Assembly (NCBI GenBank): GCA_016650215.1
Contig: JAENWF010000197.1
Location: 1 to 39,240, forward strand
Reading direction: 5' to 3'
Source: Thermoanaerobaculia bacterium
Lineage (GTDB): Bacteria > Acidobacteriota > Thermoanaerobaculia > Gp7-AA8
DNA length: 39,240 nt
Shown: positions 15,705 through 22,969 of the stretch, piece by piece
Numbering within the stretch: position 1 is the first letter of the stretch
Layout: each line of letters starts with the position of its first letter
Position numbers and translations under genes: made by a program
The notes under the pieces: model-generated
The model's input: only the letters and a program-made list of their open reading frames with translations
Told to the model about the DNA's origin: nothing
Database searches by the model: none

Positions 15705-15807
15705 GGGACGAAAGCCCGCCGGCTGAAGCCGGCGCCACGTCACTCGCGAATGTTGCCACGAGCCATGCACGACGTGGCGCCGGCTTCAGCCGGCGGCTTT
15801 TCGTCCC
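15705..15807. repeat. Long GC-rich inverted repeat
   Basis: Arms 15705-15741 and 15771-15807 match over 35 of 37 positions around a 29-nt loop. The core GCCGGCTGAAGCCGGC is itself palindromic. The 255-nt gap between the zinc-ribbon gene and lnt holds this element and two CCTGAGC-type repeats; no gene is visible. It may be a non-autonomous palindromic repeat; no transposase lies nearby. Confidence 0.88.
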
Positions 15808-15896
15808 ATTGCTTGTCTTCAAGACTCAGAACCACGATGAAGGATGAGCTATCCTTTCGCCGCCCGGCATGTCGTCGAAACAATCCCCAGTTCGCA

Positions 15897-15925
15897 CAGA
15901 AGATCCTTCGCTTCGCGCACGATGG
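15897..15925 (-). repeat. Degenerate CCTGAGC-type repeat before lnt
   Basis: CAGAAGATCCTTCGCTTCG followed by CGCACGATGG is the reverse complement of the GAAGGATCTTCTG half of the dispersed repeat, with a worn CCTGAGC end. It runs up to the lnt start codon and argues against a longer Lnt N-terminus. Confidence 0.55.
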
Positions 15926-17434
15926 ATGAACCCTTCCCTCAAAATTCTCTTTGCGGTCATCTCCGGTGTCGCGTTTGCGCTCGCTTTTCCGGATGTCGCG
16001 GCAGGCTGGCTCGCCTTCATCGCCCTCGCGCCGCTCCTCATCGCGATCACCACCACGGAGCGGACCAGGCACGCGTTTCTCCTCGGCTGGCTCGCGCACA
16101 CGATCGCGTGGCTGATCATGGTTCCGTGGGTCATCCGTGTGATGTCGCATTACGGCGGACTCCCGTACGCGGCGGGGGTCGCGATCTTTGGTGCGATGGC
16201 CGCGTACCTCGGACTCTACGGCGGGCTCTTCGCGATCATCGTCCATCGAATCAGGCCGCGCAAAGACTTTGGCCGCTGGCTGCTCATCCCACTCGCCTGG
16301 GCCGCGGTCGAATATGTGCGAACGTATCTGCTCAGCGGCTTTCCGTGGAGCCTGATCGCGACCACAATCGTCGACTACACGTCTCTGATTCAGATCGATC
16401 GTTTCGCCGGACCGTATCTCGTCGGTGCGATGATCCTCCTGCCGTCGACGGTCATCGCGTGGATCGCAACGCAGAAGCCGCGCGGGTTTCCGCTGGTGCT
16501 CGTCATCGGCGTCCACACAGCGCTGGCACTCGTATGGTGGGGAACAGGCCTCGTGACCGCCAAACTCGTCGCACGCCCCACCGGCGCACGCCCGGCGGTC
16601 GCCGCACTTCTGCAGCCGAACATCTCGCAGGAGATGCGATGGGACGAGTCGAGCATGCTGACAATCTTCCGGCGGATGATGGCGATGACCGAAGAGGCGA
16701 TCGCAAACGGCGCGAGCGTCGTCATCTGGCCGGAATCGACGGTGCCGCTCTCCTACAACCGCACTGAGTTCTACCGCGACGCGATCGAGAGCATCTCGCT
16801 GCGGCACAACGTCGACATCATCCTCGGCTCGGTCGCAGAAGACTCTGAGAACGGGATGCGGCTCTGGAATGCCGCGTTTCTCGTCAGCAACGGCAGGACG
16901 ATCGGCCACTACGACAAGATCAAGCTCGTGCCGTTCGGCGAGTTCGTCCCGATGCGCAAGATGCTCTTCTTCGCGCAGAAACTCGTCCACGAAGTAGGCG
17001 AATTCTCGTTCGGCACGAACGACCGCCCGCTCGCAGGCAGGTTTCGCTACGGCCCCGCGATCTGCTACGAGATCGTCTTTCCGCAGATCACGAGAACGCA
17101 GATCCGCAACGGCGCGAACGTCCTCGTAACGATCACCAACGACGCCTGGTACGACGGAACGTCCGCGCCACGTCAGCATCTCAATCAGGCCCGCCTGCGA
17201 GCCGTCGAAGGGGACCGATACCTGCTCCGCGCCGGAACTACAGGAATCTCAGCATTCATCGACCCCAGCGGACGGATCCGAGAGTCGATCCCGATGGGAC
17301 GCGCCGGGATCATCTACGCGCGGTTTCAGGAGAAATCGACGGTTACCCCGTACGTGCGGTTTGGCGATTGGTTTGCCTGGGTGGCGATGGTTGCAGTGGG
17401 TGTGGGGTGGTGGAGGGGGCGGGGGCGGGGGTAA
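15926..17434 (+). CDS. lnt: Apolipoprotein N-acyltransferase
   Basis: A 502-residue inner-membrane enzyme that adds the third acyl chain to lipoproteins. Residues 1-210 contain several membrane segments. The nitrilase-like catalytic domain (about 225-470) has the triad E270 in VVIWPEST, K331 in HYDKIKLVPFGEF and C380 in PAICYEIVFP. A last membrane segment near 480-495 is followed by a Gly/Arg tail encoded by a G-run. ATG 15926 begins MNPSLKILF; codons upstream of it lie in a dispersed repeat. The gene marks the organism as a diderm with triacylated lipoproteins. Confidence 0.94.
   Translation: MNPSLKILFAVISGVAFALAFPDVAAGWLAFIALAPLLIAITTTERTRHAFLLGWLAHTIAWLIMVPWVIRVMSHYGGLPYAAGVAIFGAMAAYLGLYGGLFAIIVHRIRPRKDFGRWLLIPLAWAAVEYVRTYLLSGFPWSLIATTIVDYTSLIQIDRFAGPYLVGAMILLPSTVIAWIATQKPRGFPLVLVIGVHTALALVWWGTGLVTAKLVARPTGARPAVAALLQPNISQEMRWDESSMLTIFRRMMAMTEEAIANGASVVIWPESTVPLSYNRTEFYRDAIESISLRHNVDIILGSVAEDSENGMRLWNAAFLVSNGRTIGHYDKIKLVPFGEFVPMRKMLFFAQKLVHEVGEFSFGTNDRPLAGRFRYGPAICYEIVFPQITRTQIRNGANVLVTITNDAWYDGTSAPRQHLNQARLRAVEGDRYLLRAGTTGISAFIDPSGRIRESIPMGRAGIIYARFQEKSTVTPYVRFGDWFAWVAMVAVGVGWWRGRGRG
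17404..17431 (+). other. G-quadruplex-like G tracts at the end of lnt
   Basis: Four G tracts (GGGG, then three GGGGG) are separated by a 7-nt loop and two single C loops, in the coding strand, ending next to the TAA stop. The same type of G-run precedes heptamer repeats at 3674-3697. Confidence 0.6.
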
Positions 17435-17531
17435 TGCAGAATGCAAAATGCAAAATGCCAAAAGGGGGACGGGAATGTTGAATGTTGAATGTTGAATGGT
17501 GAAGATCGGTTTCAACATTCAACATTCAACA
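17435..17531. repeat. Composite heptamer repeat element after lnt
   Basis: Directly after the lnt stop: four TGCAAAA-type units (17436-17463, two exact), the AGGGGGACGGGAA joint, three exact TGTTGAA units (17476-17496), one TGGTGAA, a 7-nt GATCGGT, then three exact TTCAACA units (17511-17531). The TGTTGAA and TTCAACA blocks form a perfect 21-bp stem with a 14-nt loop. The order of parts matches the left half of the element at 3674-3773. Confidence 0.92.
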
Positions 17532-17563
17532 TTTCGGTCTCTAAAATCACAGCAAGGACGCTA

Positions 17564-18671
17564 ATGCCCACTTACGACATGAACCCCCGCATCGAATCCC
17601 TGAGATCGCGAATCGCCGACGTGCGGAGCTATCTTTGACGTAGCCGGCGCCCGAAAGGCGCTCGACGAGATCGAGCGCGAGATGTCGGTTCCCGGTTTCT
17701 GGGACAAGCCCGAGACGGCACAGGAAGTCGGACGGAAGCGGAGCCGCGTCGAGAAACGGATTCAGTCGGGCGAGTCGATCGACACCAAATACGAAGAGCT
17801 CGACGTGCTGCTCGAGCTCGACAAAGAGGGGGAGAACGTCGGAGGCGATATCGAGACGCTCGTCGAACAGCTCGAAGCCGAGGTCACACAGGTCGAGATG
17901 ACGATGAAGCTCGCCGGACCGCACGACGACCGCGACGCGATCCTCGCCATCCATCCCGGCGCCGGCGGCACCGAGTCGCAGGACTGGGCCGACATGCTCC
18001 TTCGCATGTATCTGCGATTCTGCGAGCGCCGCGGCTGGTCTACCGAGATGATCGACTACCAGGGCGGCGACGAAGCGGGGATCAAGAGCGCGACGGTGAT
18101 GGTGCGCGGCGAATACGCGTATGGCTACCTCAAGTCCGAGCACGGCGTGCACCGGCTCGTGCGCATTTCACCGTACGACGCGGCGAAGCGGAGGCACACC
18201 TCCTTCGCCTCGGTCTATATCTATCCCGACATCGATGAGGACATCGAGATCGAGATCAACGACAAGGATCTTCGTGTCGACACGTATCGCTCGTCCGGCG
18301 CAGGCGGCCAGCACGTCAACGTCACCGACTCGGCGATCCGCATCACTCACCTGCCGAGCGGCATCGTCGTGACGTGCCAGAACGAGCGCAGCCAGCATAA
18401 GAATCGCGCCACCGCGATGCGGCTGTTGAAGGCGCGTCTCTATCAGCTCGAGCTCGACAAGCGGAAGGAAGAGCAGTCGCAGATCGAAGGGGAGAAGAAG
18501 GAGATCGGCTTCGGCAGCCAGATCCGATCGTACGTGCTGCAGCCGTATCAGATGATCAAGGACATGCGTACCGGGCACGAGGTCGGCGATGTCCAGCGCA
18601 TCCTCGACGGGGACCTCGGCGAGTTCGTCGAGGCATATCTGGCCGACCGGGCCAGGAAGAGCGCGGATTGA
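17564..18671 (+). CDS. prfB: Peptide chain release factor 2 (programmed +1 frameshift)
   Basis: Zero frame runs from ATG 17564 for 24 codons (MPTYDMNPRIES...VRSYL) to an in-frame TGA at 17636-17638. A +1 shift at CTT TGA C continues as DVAGARKALDEIERE to the stop at 18671, giving 368 residues, normal for RF2. The catalytic GGQ is at 247-249 (SGAGGQHVNVTDS). The stop-codon-reading tripeptide is S-P-Y at 202-204 where E. coli RF2 has S-P-F. RF2 ends translation at TGA and TAA, and low RF2 favours the shift, giving autoregulation. The gene overlaps neither neighbour but lies 4 nt before the glycosyltransferase start. Confidence 0.95.
17624..17639 (+). promoter_or_regulatory. RF2 programmed frameshift site
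   Basis: CTT TGA C at 17633-17639 is the classical slippery Leu codon plus poorly terminated UGA. Upstream, CGGAGC lies at 17624-17629, three nt before the CTT, in place of the usual AGGGGG; only GGAG is left as a stimulatory Shine-Dalgarno. Confidence 0.9.
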
Positions 18672-18675
18672 CGTG

Positions 18676-20109
18676 ATGCGCGTCGCCATGCTCTCGCCGC
18701 TGCCGCCTGCGCGCACAGGCGTCGCGCATTACGCGTCGATGCTGCTTCCCGCGCTCCGGGAGAGACTCGAGATCGTCGAGAGCGGCGCCGATCGTTACAT
18801 CTATCAGCTCGGCAACAACCCGCATCACGAATTTGTCTACGAGGCAGCGATGATGACGCCGGGTGTCATCGTGCTGCACGACGTCGTGCTCCATCACCTC
18901 ATCGTCGAGATGACACTCGCGCGGGGAGATGTCGACGGTTATATCGACTCGCTTCGCGCGAGCCATGGGGAGGCGGGGGCGGCCTGGGCGCGCGGACGCG
19001 CCGCGGGACTGCACAGCGAGATGGGCAACTTTCTCCTGCCCGCTTCGGTCGAGATTGCGCGCCGGTCAACCGCCGTCATCGTGCACAACGAATGGGCGGC
19101 AAACGTCCTTCGCTCGTTCGGAGTCGCGACGCCGATTCATGTCGTGCCGCACCCGTATCTGCCCGAGGCGGTTGTGCATGATCGTGACGCTGTCCGCCGT
19201 CGCCTCGGCATCGCGCCACAAGCGCGCGTCGTCGGACTCTTCGGGTTTCTCACCTCGGCGAAGAGGGGAGAGATCGTCATCGAGGCGTTCCGGATCGCCC
19301 GCAAGCGCGACCCGAACCTCGTGCTGCTCATCGTTGGTGAGGCGGCGCCGGACATCGACATATCGAAGATCGCGGGGCCTGGCGTCATCACGACCGGATA
19401 CGTGGATGACCGGGAGTTCGGCGCCTATTACGCCGCTGCCGATCGTCTCGTGAACCTCCGCTACCCCTCGGCCGGCGAAACCTCGGGAACGCTCATCCGC
19501 GCCTTCGGCGCGGGGAAGCCGGTCGCGGTCAGCGACTATGCGCAGTTCGCCGAGTATCCCGATACCTGCGTCGTGAAGATTCCGTTCGGCGAAGGGGAGG
19601 TTGAGACGCTGGCGTCGTTCTTTACCCGCGAGCTTGACGAACGCTCGATCGCCGCCGCGCAGCGCGATTGGCTCGCGAAGAACGCGACAATCGAACAGAC
19701 GGTCGCAGGATACGTCTCCGCTGTCATCCTGAGCCGCGAAGACGCCCCCGCGGCTCAGGATGACCGAAGCGCAGGACTCCCGCTCTTTCCCAGCATCGAG
19801 CTCGTCGGAATTGCCCGCGAAGACGGACGCCTGCGCGTCACCGTCCGCAATACCGGCGAGACCACTCTCCGCGCCCGCGAATACGGCCAGCCGGCGTATC
19901 GCATCATCGCGAAGCAGTTCGTGAGCGGAGTCGAGATCGAGAATCGCTGGATCGGGCTCGACGGCGATCTTCGCGCCGGCGAAGCGGGGACCATCGCGAT
20001 CCCGGCTGCGGAGAATGCGGACCGCCTCGAGCTGCATCACGCGCTCCAGAGCATTCCGGTCGCCGGCTCCACTCCGTCCATTGTTGTGGAGCTGACCGGT
20101 GTTCGATGA
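18676..20109 (+). CDS. Glycosyltransferase family 4-like protein with C-terminal extension
   Basis: A 477-residue protein. Residues 1-350 look like a GT-B glycosyltransferase: MRVAMLSPLPPARTGVAHYA at the start, a donor-domain core VVGLFGFLTSAKRGEIVIEAF, and YPSAGETSGTLIRAFGAGKPV near residue 275, where the E-x7-E-type donor site is expected. Residues from about 367 form a separate beta-rich domain (VGIAREDGRLRVTVRNTGETTL). The joint is encoded by a 42-bp palindromic repeat (19723-19764). ATG 18676 follows the prfB stop by 4 nt. Its 3' end overlaps the NUDIX gene by 11 nt. Sugar and acceptor are unknown. Confidence 0.83.
   Translation: MRVAMLSPLPPARTGVAHYASMLLPALRERLEIVESGADRYIYQLGNNPHHEFVYEAAMMTPGVIVLHDVVLHHLIVEMTLARGDVDGYIDSLRASHGEAGAAWARGRAAGLHSEMGNFLLPASVEIARRSTAVIVHNEWAANVLRSFGVATPIHVVPHPYLPEAVVHDRDAVRRRLGIAPQARVVGLFGFLTSAKRGEIVIEAFRIARKRDPNLVLLIVGEAAPDIDISKIAGPGVITTGYVDDREFGAYYAAADRLVNLRYPSAGETSGTLIRAFGAGKPVAVSDYAQFAEYPDTCVVKIPFGEGEVETLASFFTRELDERSIAAAQRDWLAKNATIEQTVAGYVSAVILSREDAPAAQDDRSAGLPLFPSIELVGIAREDGRLRVTVRNTGETTLRAREYGQPAYRIIAKQFVSGVEIENRWIGLDGDLRAGEAGTIAIPAAENADRLELHHALQSIPVAGSTPSIVVELTGVR
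19723..19764. repeat. Palindromic CCTGAGC repeat inside the glycosyltransferase gene
   Basis: GTCATCCTGAGCCGCG (19723-19738) and CGCGGCTCAGGATGAC (19749-19764) are perfect 16-bp arms around AAGACGCCCC. The left arm and loop match the intergenic CCTGAGCCGCGAAGACGG repeats. It reads in frame, giving VILSREDAPAAQDD, and keeps the downstream frame open. Confidence 0.88.
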
Positions 20110-20671
20110 TGCGGCGCTCGACCGTCTGCGGGCGCTCCTCGCCAAACGCCCTGCGATCGAGATCGATGCCCCGGAATTTCGTCGCGCCGCCGTCCTTGTC
20201 CCGCTGATCCGCGGCGCAGACATCTGGTCGATTCTTTTCACCCGGCGCGCGGAGAACATGGCAGCTCACAGCGGCCAGATCGCTTTCCCGGGCGGCGCGG
20301 TCGAACCGGGTGAAGCGCTGACCGATGCGGCACTGCGCGAGGCGGAAGAGGAGGTCGGGATTCCGCGGCGCGGCGTCGAACTGATCGGGCGCCTTGACGA
20401 TCTCGTCACCAATAGCGGTTATCTGGTGGCTCCGTTTGCCGGCATCGTTCACGAACGGACGAGCTACGTGATGCAGGCGGGAGAGGTCGTCGAGGTCTTC
20501 GAGGTGCCGGTCGACGCGCTGCTGGACGCCGCGCAGCCGGAGGTCCGCTATGTTTCTTTCCGCGAGCGGAACTATCCTGCTTACTACTACATCCACCAGC
20601 ACTACGAGATCTGGGGACTCACCGGACGCATGCTCAAGTCGTTCCTCGACCTCGCATGGCAGAGCTTGTGA
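20099..20671 (+). CDS. NUDIX hydrolase, CoA pyrophosphatase-like
   Basis: A 190-residue NUDIX protein. The Nudix box is complete: G-x5-E-x7-REAEEEVGI within residues about 63-86. Just before it, MAAHSGQIAFPGGAVE matches the extended motif of the CoA-diphosphatase (NudL/YeaB) group, which hydrolyses CoA to 4'-phosphopantetheine and 3',5'-ADP. The start is GTG 20099, which overlaps the end of the glycosyltransferase gene by 11 nt and implies coupling. The exact substrate is inferred from motif similarity only. Confidence 0.88.
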   Translation: MFDDAALDRLRALLAKRPAIEIDAPEFRRAAVLVPLIRGADIWSILFTRRAENMAAHSGQIAFPGGAVEPGEALTDAALREAEEEVGIPRRGVELIGRLDDLVTNSGYLVAPFAGIVHERTSYVMQAGEVVEVFEVPVDALLDAAQPEVRYVSFRERNYPAYYYIHQHYEIWGLTGRMLKSFLDLAWQSL

Positions 20672-20710
20672 AAGAGAATCCCGGCAAACGTTTGAAAAGG
20701 AGTCAATAAA

Positions 20711-21205
20711 ATGGCTGCATCGAAGAAAACAGGTTCCACGACATCGGGGCGCGTAACGCTGGCGGAAGAAGATCGCCGCTATCTGACCGAGACCCTCGAA
20801 GGAGCAAAAGCGAAGATCGGCAGTGTCGCGGACAGCGTGAGTGAGTCGGCGCTCTTCGAGGCGCTCGAGCGCTTCGGACTCACGAGCGAGCGCGTCGAGC
20901 GTCTGCGCGGCGCCTTCGACGACCTCGACGTCAAGGAGTCGGTCGAGAAGGCGTCGGAGTATCTCTCCGAGCAGATCAGCAATGCTCGCGACTACGCGAA
21001 GGACAACCCGAGGAAGGTGATCGGCGGCGCAGCGGGCGTGCTCGTCGGCGCTTCGCTGCTCGCAATCGCGTTGCGGAAGGCCAGCAACGAGAAGAAGAAA
21101 AAGCGTTCGGCGGCCGCGTCCAGCGCGGCTGCTTCGACGAAGTCAGCGGCCTCGAAAAAGTCCGCGTCGAAGTCCCCTGCTAAGAAGAGCTCCAAGAAGC
21201 GCTAG
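20711..21205 (+). CDS. DUF883/ElaB-like membrane protein with histone-H1-like Lys/Ala tail
   Basis: A 164-residue protein. Residues about 15-95 are charged and helical, probably coiled coil. Residues 98-120 (DNPRKVIGGAAGVLVGASLL) look like the C-terminal membrane anchor of DUF883/ElaB-type proteins, which bind stationary-phase ribosomes or stress membranes in E. coli. Unlike those, the protein continues for about 40 residues of Lys, Ala and Ser (KSASKSPAKKSSKKR), like bacterial histone-H1-like tails. A strong Shine-Dalgarno (AAAAGGAG) precedes ATG 20711, suggesting abundance. Function is unknown; the tail could bind nucleic acid or acidic lipid (inference). Confidence 0.75.
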   Translation: MAASKKTGSTTSGRVTLAEEDRRYLTETLEGAKAKIGSVADSVSESALFEALERFGLTSERVERLRGAFDDLDVKESVEKASEYLSEQISNARDYAKDNPRKVIGGAAGVLVGASLLAIALRKASNEKKKKRSAAASSAAASTKSAASKKSASKSPAKKSSKKR

Positions 21206-21288
21206 GTCATTCCGAGCCGCGAAGACGGGGAGGAATCTGGGTGGAGGGAGTTCCCCCGTCCGGATTCCTCGCTTTGGCTCGGAATGAC
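21206..21288. repeat. Inverted repeat between convergent genes
   Basis: GTCATTCCGAGCC...GAGGAATC (21206-21237) and GATTCCTC...GGCTCGGAATGAC (21263-21288) pair with GTCATTCCGAGCC and GAGGAATC matching exactly. The left arm contains GCCGCGAAGACGG, as in the CCTGAGC repeats, so this is a diverged member. It fills the whole gap: it abuts the stop at 21205 and ends 1 nt before the opposing stop at 21290, and may serve as a bidirectional terminator. Confidence 0.85.
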
Positions 21289-21289
21289 T

Positions 21290-22360
21290 TCACTTCAGCA
21301 GTCCGTCAATGTACTTCTCGAGCGCTTTCCCGCCTTCGCCTGCGTCGACGAAAACGCCGTTAACCATGAACGTCGGCGTTGAACGGACCTCGTTCGAGAA
21401 CGCACCGCCGACGCCTTTGAGAATCAGCTCGCGGATCTCGGCCGAGCTCACATCGGCGTCGTAGCGGTTCATGTCGAGGTCGTGATCCTGCGCGAACGCA
21501 CGGGCGAAATCATCGATCGTGAACGCGGAAAGCTTGTCCTGGTTCGCGTAGACCTGCTTCTTGTAATCCCAGAAGAGATCCGGCTTCTGCCGGTAGACCG
21601 CACGTCCTGCGACCGCCGCGGCGAACGCCCACGGATGCGCCTGCATCAGCGGAAGGTCGAGGCGAACATAGCGGACCGTGTCGCCATGCTTCGCGAGAAC
21701 CGAATCGAGATAGCCCGAGGCGAACTTGCATGAGGGGCACTGAAAGTCGGAAAACTCGACCACGGTAATCTGCGGCTTTTCGGCGCCACGCGCAGGGGCT
21801 GCCTCGATCATCTTCGCCAGCGAGTCGAGGCGCTGCTTCGCAGCATCGCTCCCCGCCGACCGGAAATTGCCCATGAAGAAGATGCGGCCATCGGGATCGA
21901 TGAGCCCTTCGAGAGGGATCTTGCCGCGCTCGGTCGTCTCGGTCAGCGTCACGCGGAAAAGACCCTCGCGCGTCCGCGTTCGATCGACGACCGCGGCGTA
22001 ATTCTGCTGCATCCGCGTCCACGCGAAGTTCTTGAGCTTCTCTTCCAGTGACGCCCCTTCGACGCCGTCGAGCGGCCACGGAGAACCGAGGTAGAAGCTG
22101 CCGCCGGAATGCGAGACCGCGAGGTACTGGCCGTCGCAGGCGTGGCGAGGGCTCTCCACGCGGAGGACGAATGCCTTCATTCCCGCGGGCATCCTGGCGC
22201 TCCACTCGGTCTGCGTCAGCTTCATGCCTTCGCAGAGGGGGAGCGCCTGGCGCACTAGCGCGTCGGTCTTGGGATCGAGCGGTGCGCCGGCGGTCGTTTC
22301 GTCCGCGAAGCTCACCATCGCGGCCAGCAGAGCCGCGCACACCATCACGAGAATTTTCAC
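21290..22360 (-). CDS. Exported DsbA-like thioredoxin-fold protein
   Basis: A 356-residue protein. The N-terminal signal peptide is KILVMVCAALLAAMVSFA, followed by a domain of about 170 residues without a recognised family. From about 197 comes a DsbA/DsbG-type thioredoxin domain with C-P-S-C at 208-211 (FSDFQCPSCKFASG) and the cis-Pro loop VRSTPTFMVNG near the end. It should act as a periplasmic oxidant, isomerase or reductase of protein thiols. The start is GTG 22360 with AGAGG 8 nt upstream; an ATG 15 codons further up would bury the signal peptide. No DsbB-like partner is nearby. Confidence 0.85.
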   Translation of the reverse strand: MKILVMVCAALLAAMVSFADETTAGAPLDPKTDALVRQALPLCEGMKLTQTEWSARMPAGMKAFVLRVESPRHACDGQYLAVSHSGGSFYLGSPWPLDGVEGASLEEKLKNFAWTRMQQNYAAVVDRTRTREGLFRVTLTETTERGKIPLEGLIDPDGRIFFMGNFRSAGSDAAKQRLDSLAKMIEAAPARGAEKPQITVVEFSDFQCPSCKFASGYLDSVLAKHGDTVRYVRLDLPLMQAHPWAFAAAVAGRAVYRQKPDLFWDYKKQVYANQDKLSAFTIDDFARAFAQDHDLDMNRYDADVSSAEIRELILKGVGGAFSNEVRSTPTFMVNGVFVDAGEGGKALEKYIDGLLK

Positions 22361-22411
22361 AGGTCGGACCTCTCGACGCGAAACGATCCGCCCGCGCCCG
22401 CTCATTCCCTT

Positions 22412-22852
22412 TTAGCGATTCGGCGGTGCCTCGCTGATATTCTCGACCGTCTGGCCGACCTTACCGTCCTGGTTCGTGTGGGTCGCCAGATCGCCAATTG
22501 AGACGATTCCGACCAGCTCGTCGCTTGCATTCACCACCGGCACCCGGCGGATCTGCTCGCGACTCATCAGATTCATCACTTCGCTCACGGGAGTGTCTTC
22601 CTTGACGGTCTGGACCTTCCGGGTCATCACGTCGTTGACGCTCACGTCCGACAGGTTCTTCCCGTCGGCCACAGCGCGCACGACGATGTCGCGGTCGGTC
22701 ACCATCCCGATGATCTTCTTGCCGTTGACGACAGGCACGACGCCCGTGTCCTGATCGCGCATGATCCGCGCCGCATCGATGACTTTGTCCTTGTCAGTTA
22801 CCGTCCTGGGATTCGCGGTCATGACCTCGCGAATCGTCTTGTTCTTAGGCAT
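22412..22852 (-). CDS. CBS-domain pair protein
   Basis: A 146-residue cytosolic protein made of two CBS motifs: residues about 8-60 (TIREVMTANPRTVTDKDKVI, GVVPVVNGKKIIGMVTDRD) and 72-125 (SVNDVMTRKVQTVKEDTPV, RRVPVVNASDELVGIVSIGD). Such stand-alone pairs bind adenine nucleotides and sense energy or redox state. ATG 22852 has an excellent Shine-Dalgarno (AGGAGG, 7 nt upstream). It lies 51 nt upstream of the DsbA-like gene on the same strand and could be cotranscribed with it. Confidence 0.92.
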   Translation of the reverse strand: MPKNKTIREVMTANPRTVTDKDKVIDAARIMRDQDTGVVPVVNGKKIIGMVTDRDIVVRAVADGKNLSDVSVNDVMTRKVQTVKEDTPVSEVMNLMSREQIRRVPVVNASDELVGIVSIGDLATHTNQDGKVGQTVENISEAPPNR

Positions 22853-22936
22853 GCGATTTCCTCCTGTTTCTGATGAGGGGGAGAGCAAGGGGCGTACCTC
22901 TTCGGCTTGCCGCTGCTTGCGATACGCCGAACGAAA

Positions 22937-22954
22937 GCGGCGGCGAGCCGCCGC
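22937..22954 (-). terminator. GC hairpin downstream of the DUF1028 gene
   Basis: GCGGCGGC and GCCGCCGC form an 8-bp stem with a 2-nt loop, 16 nt past the stop of the minus-strand DUF1028 gene. On that strand TTTCG follows, so termination is possible but weakly supported. Confidence 0.35.
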
Positions 22955-22969
22955 ACTCCGAAACCGGTG

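Noticed and set aside
17564-17638. prfB as a broken gene because of the in-frame TGA
   Set aside because: The TGA is in the conserved CTTTGAC recoding context at codon 25, the known RF2 autoregulatory frameshift.
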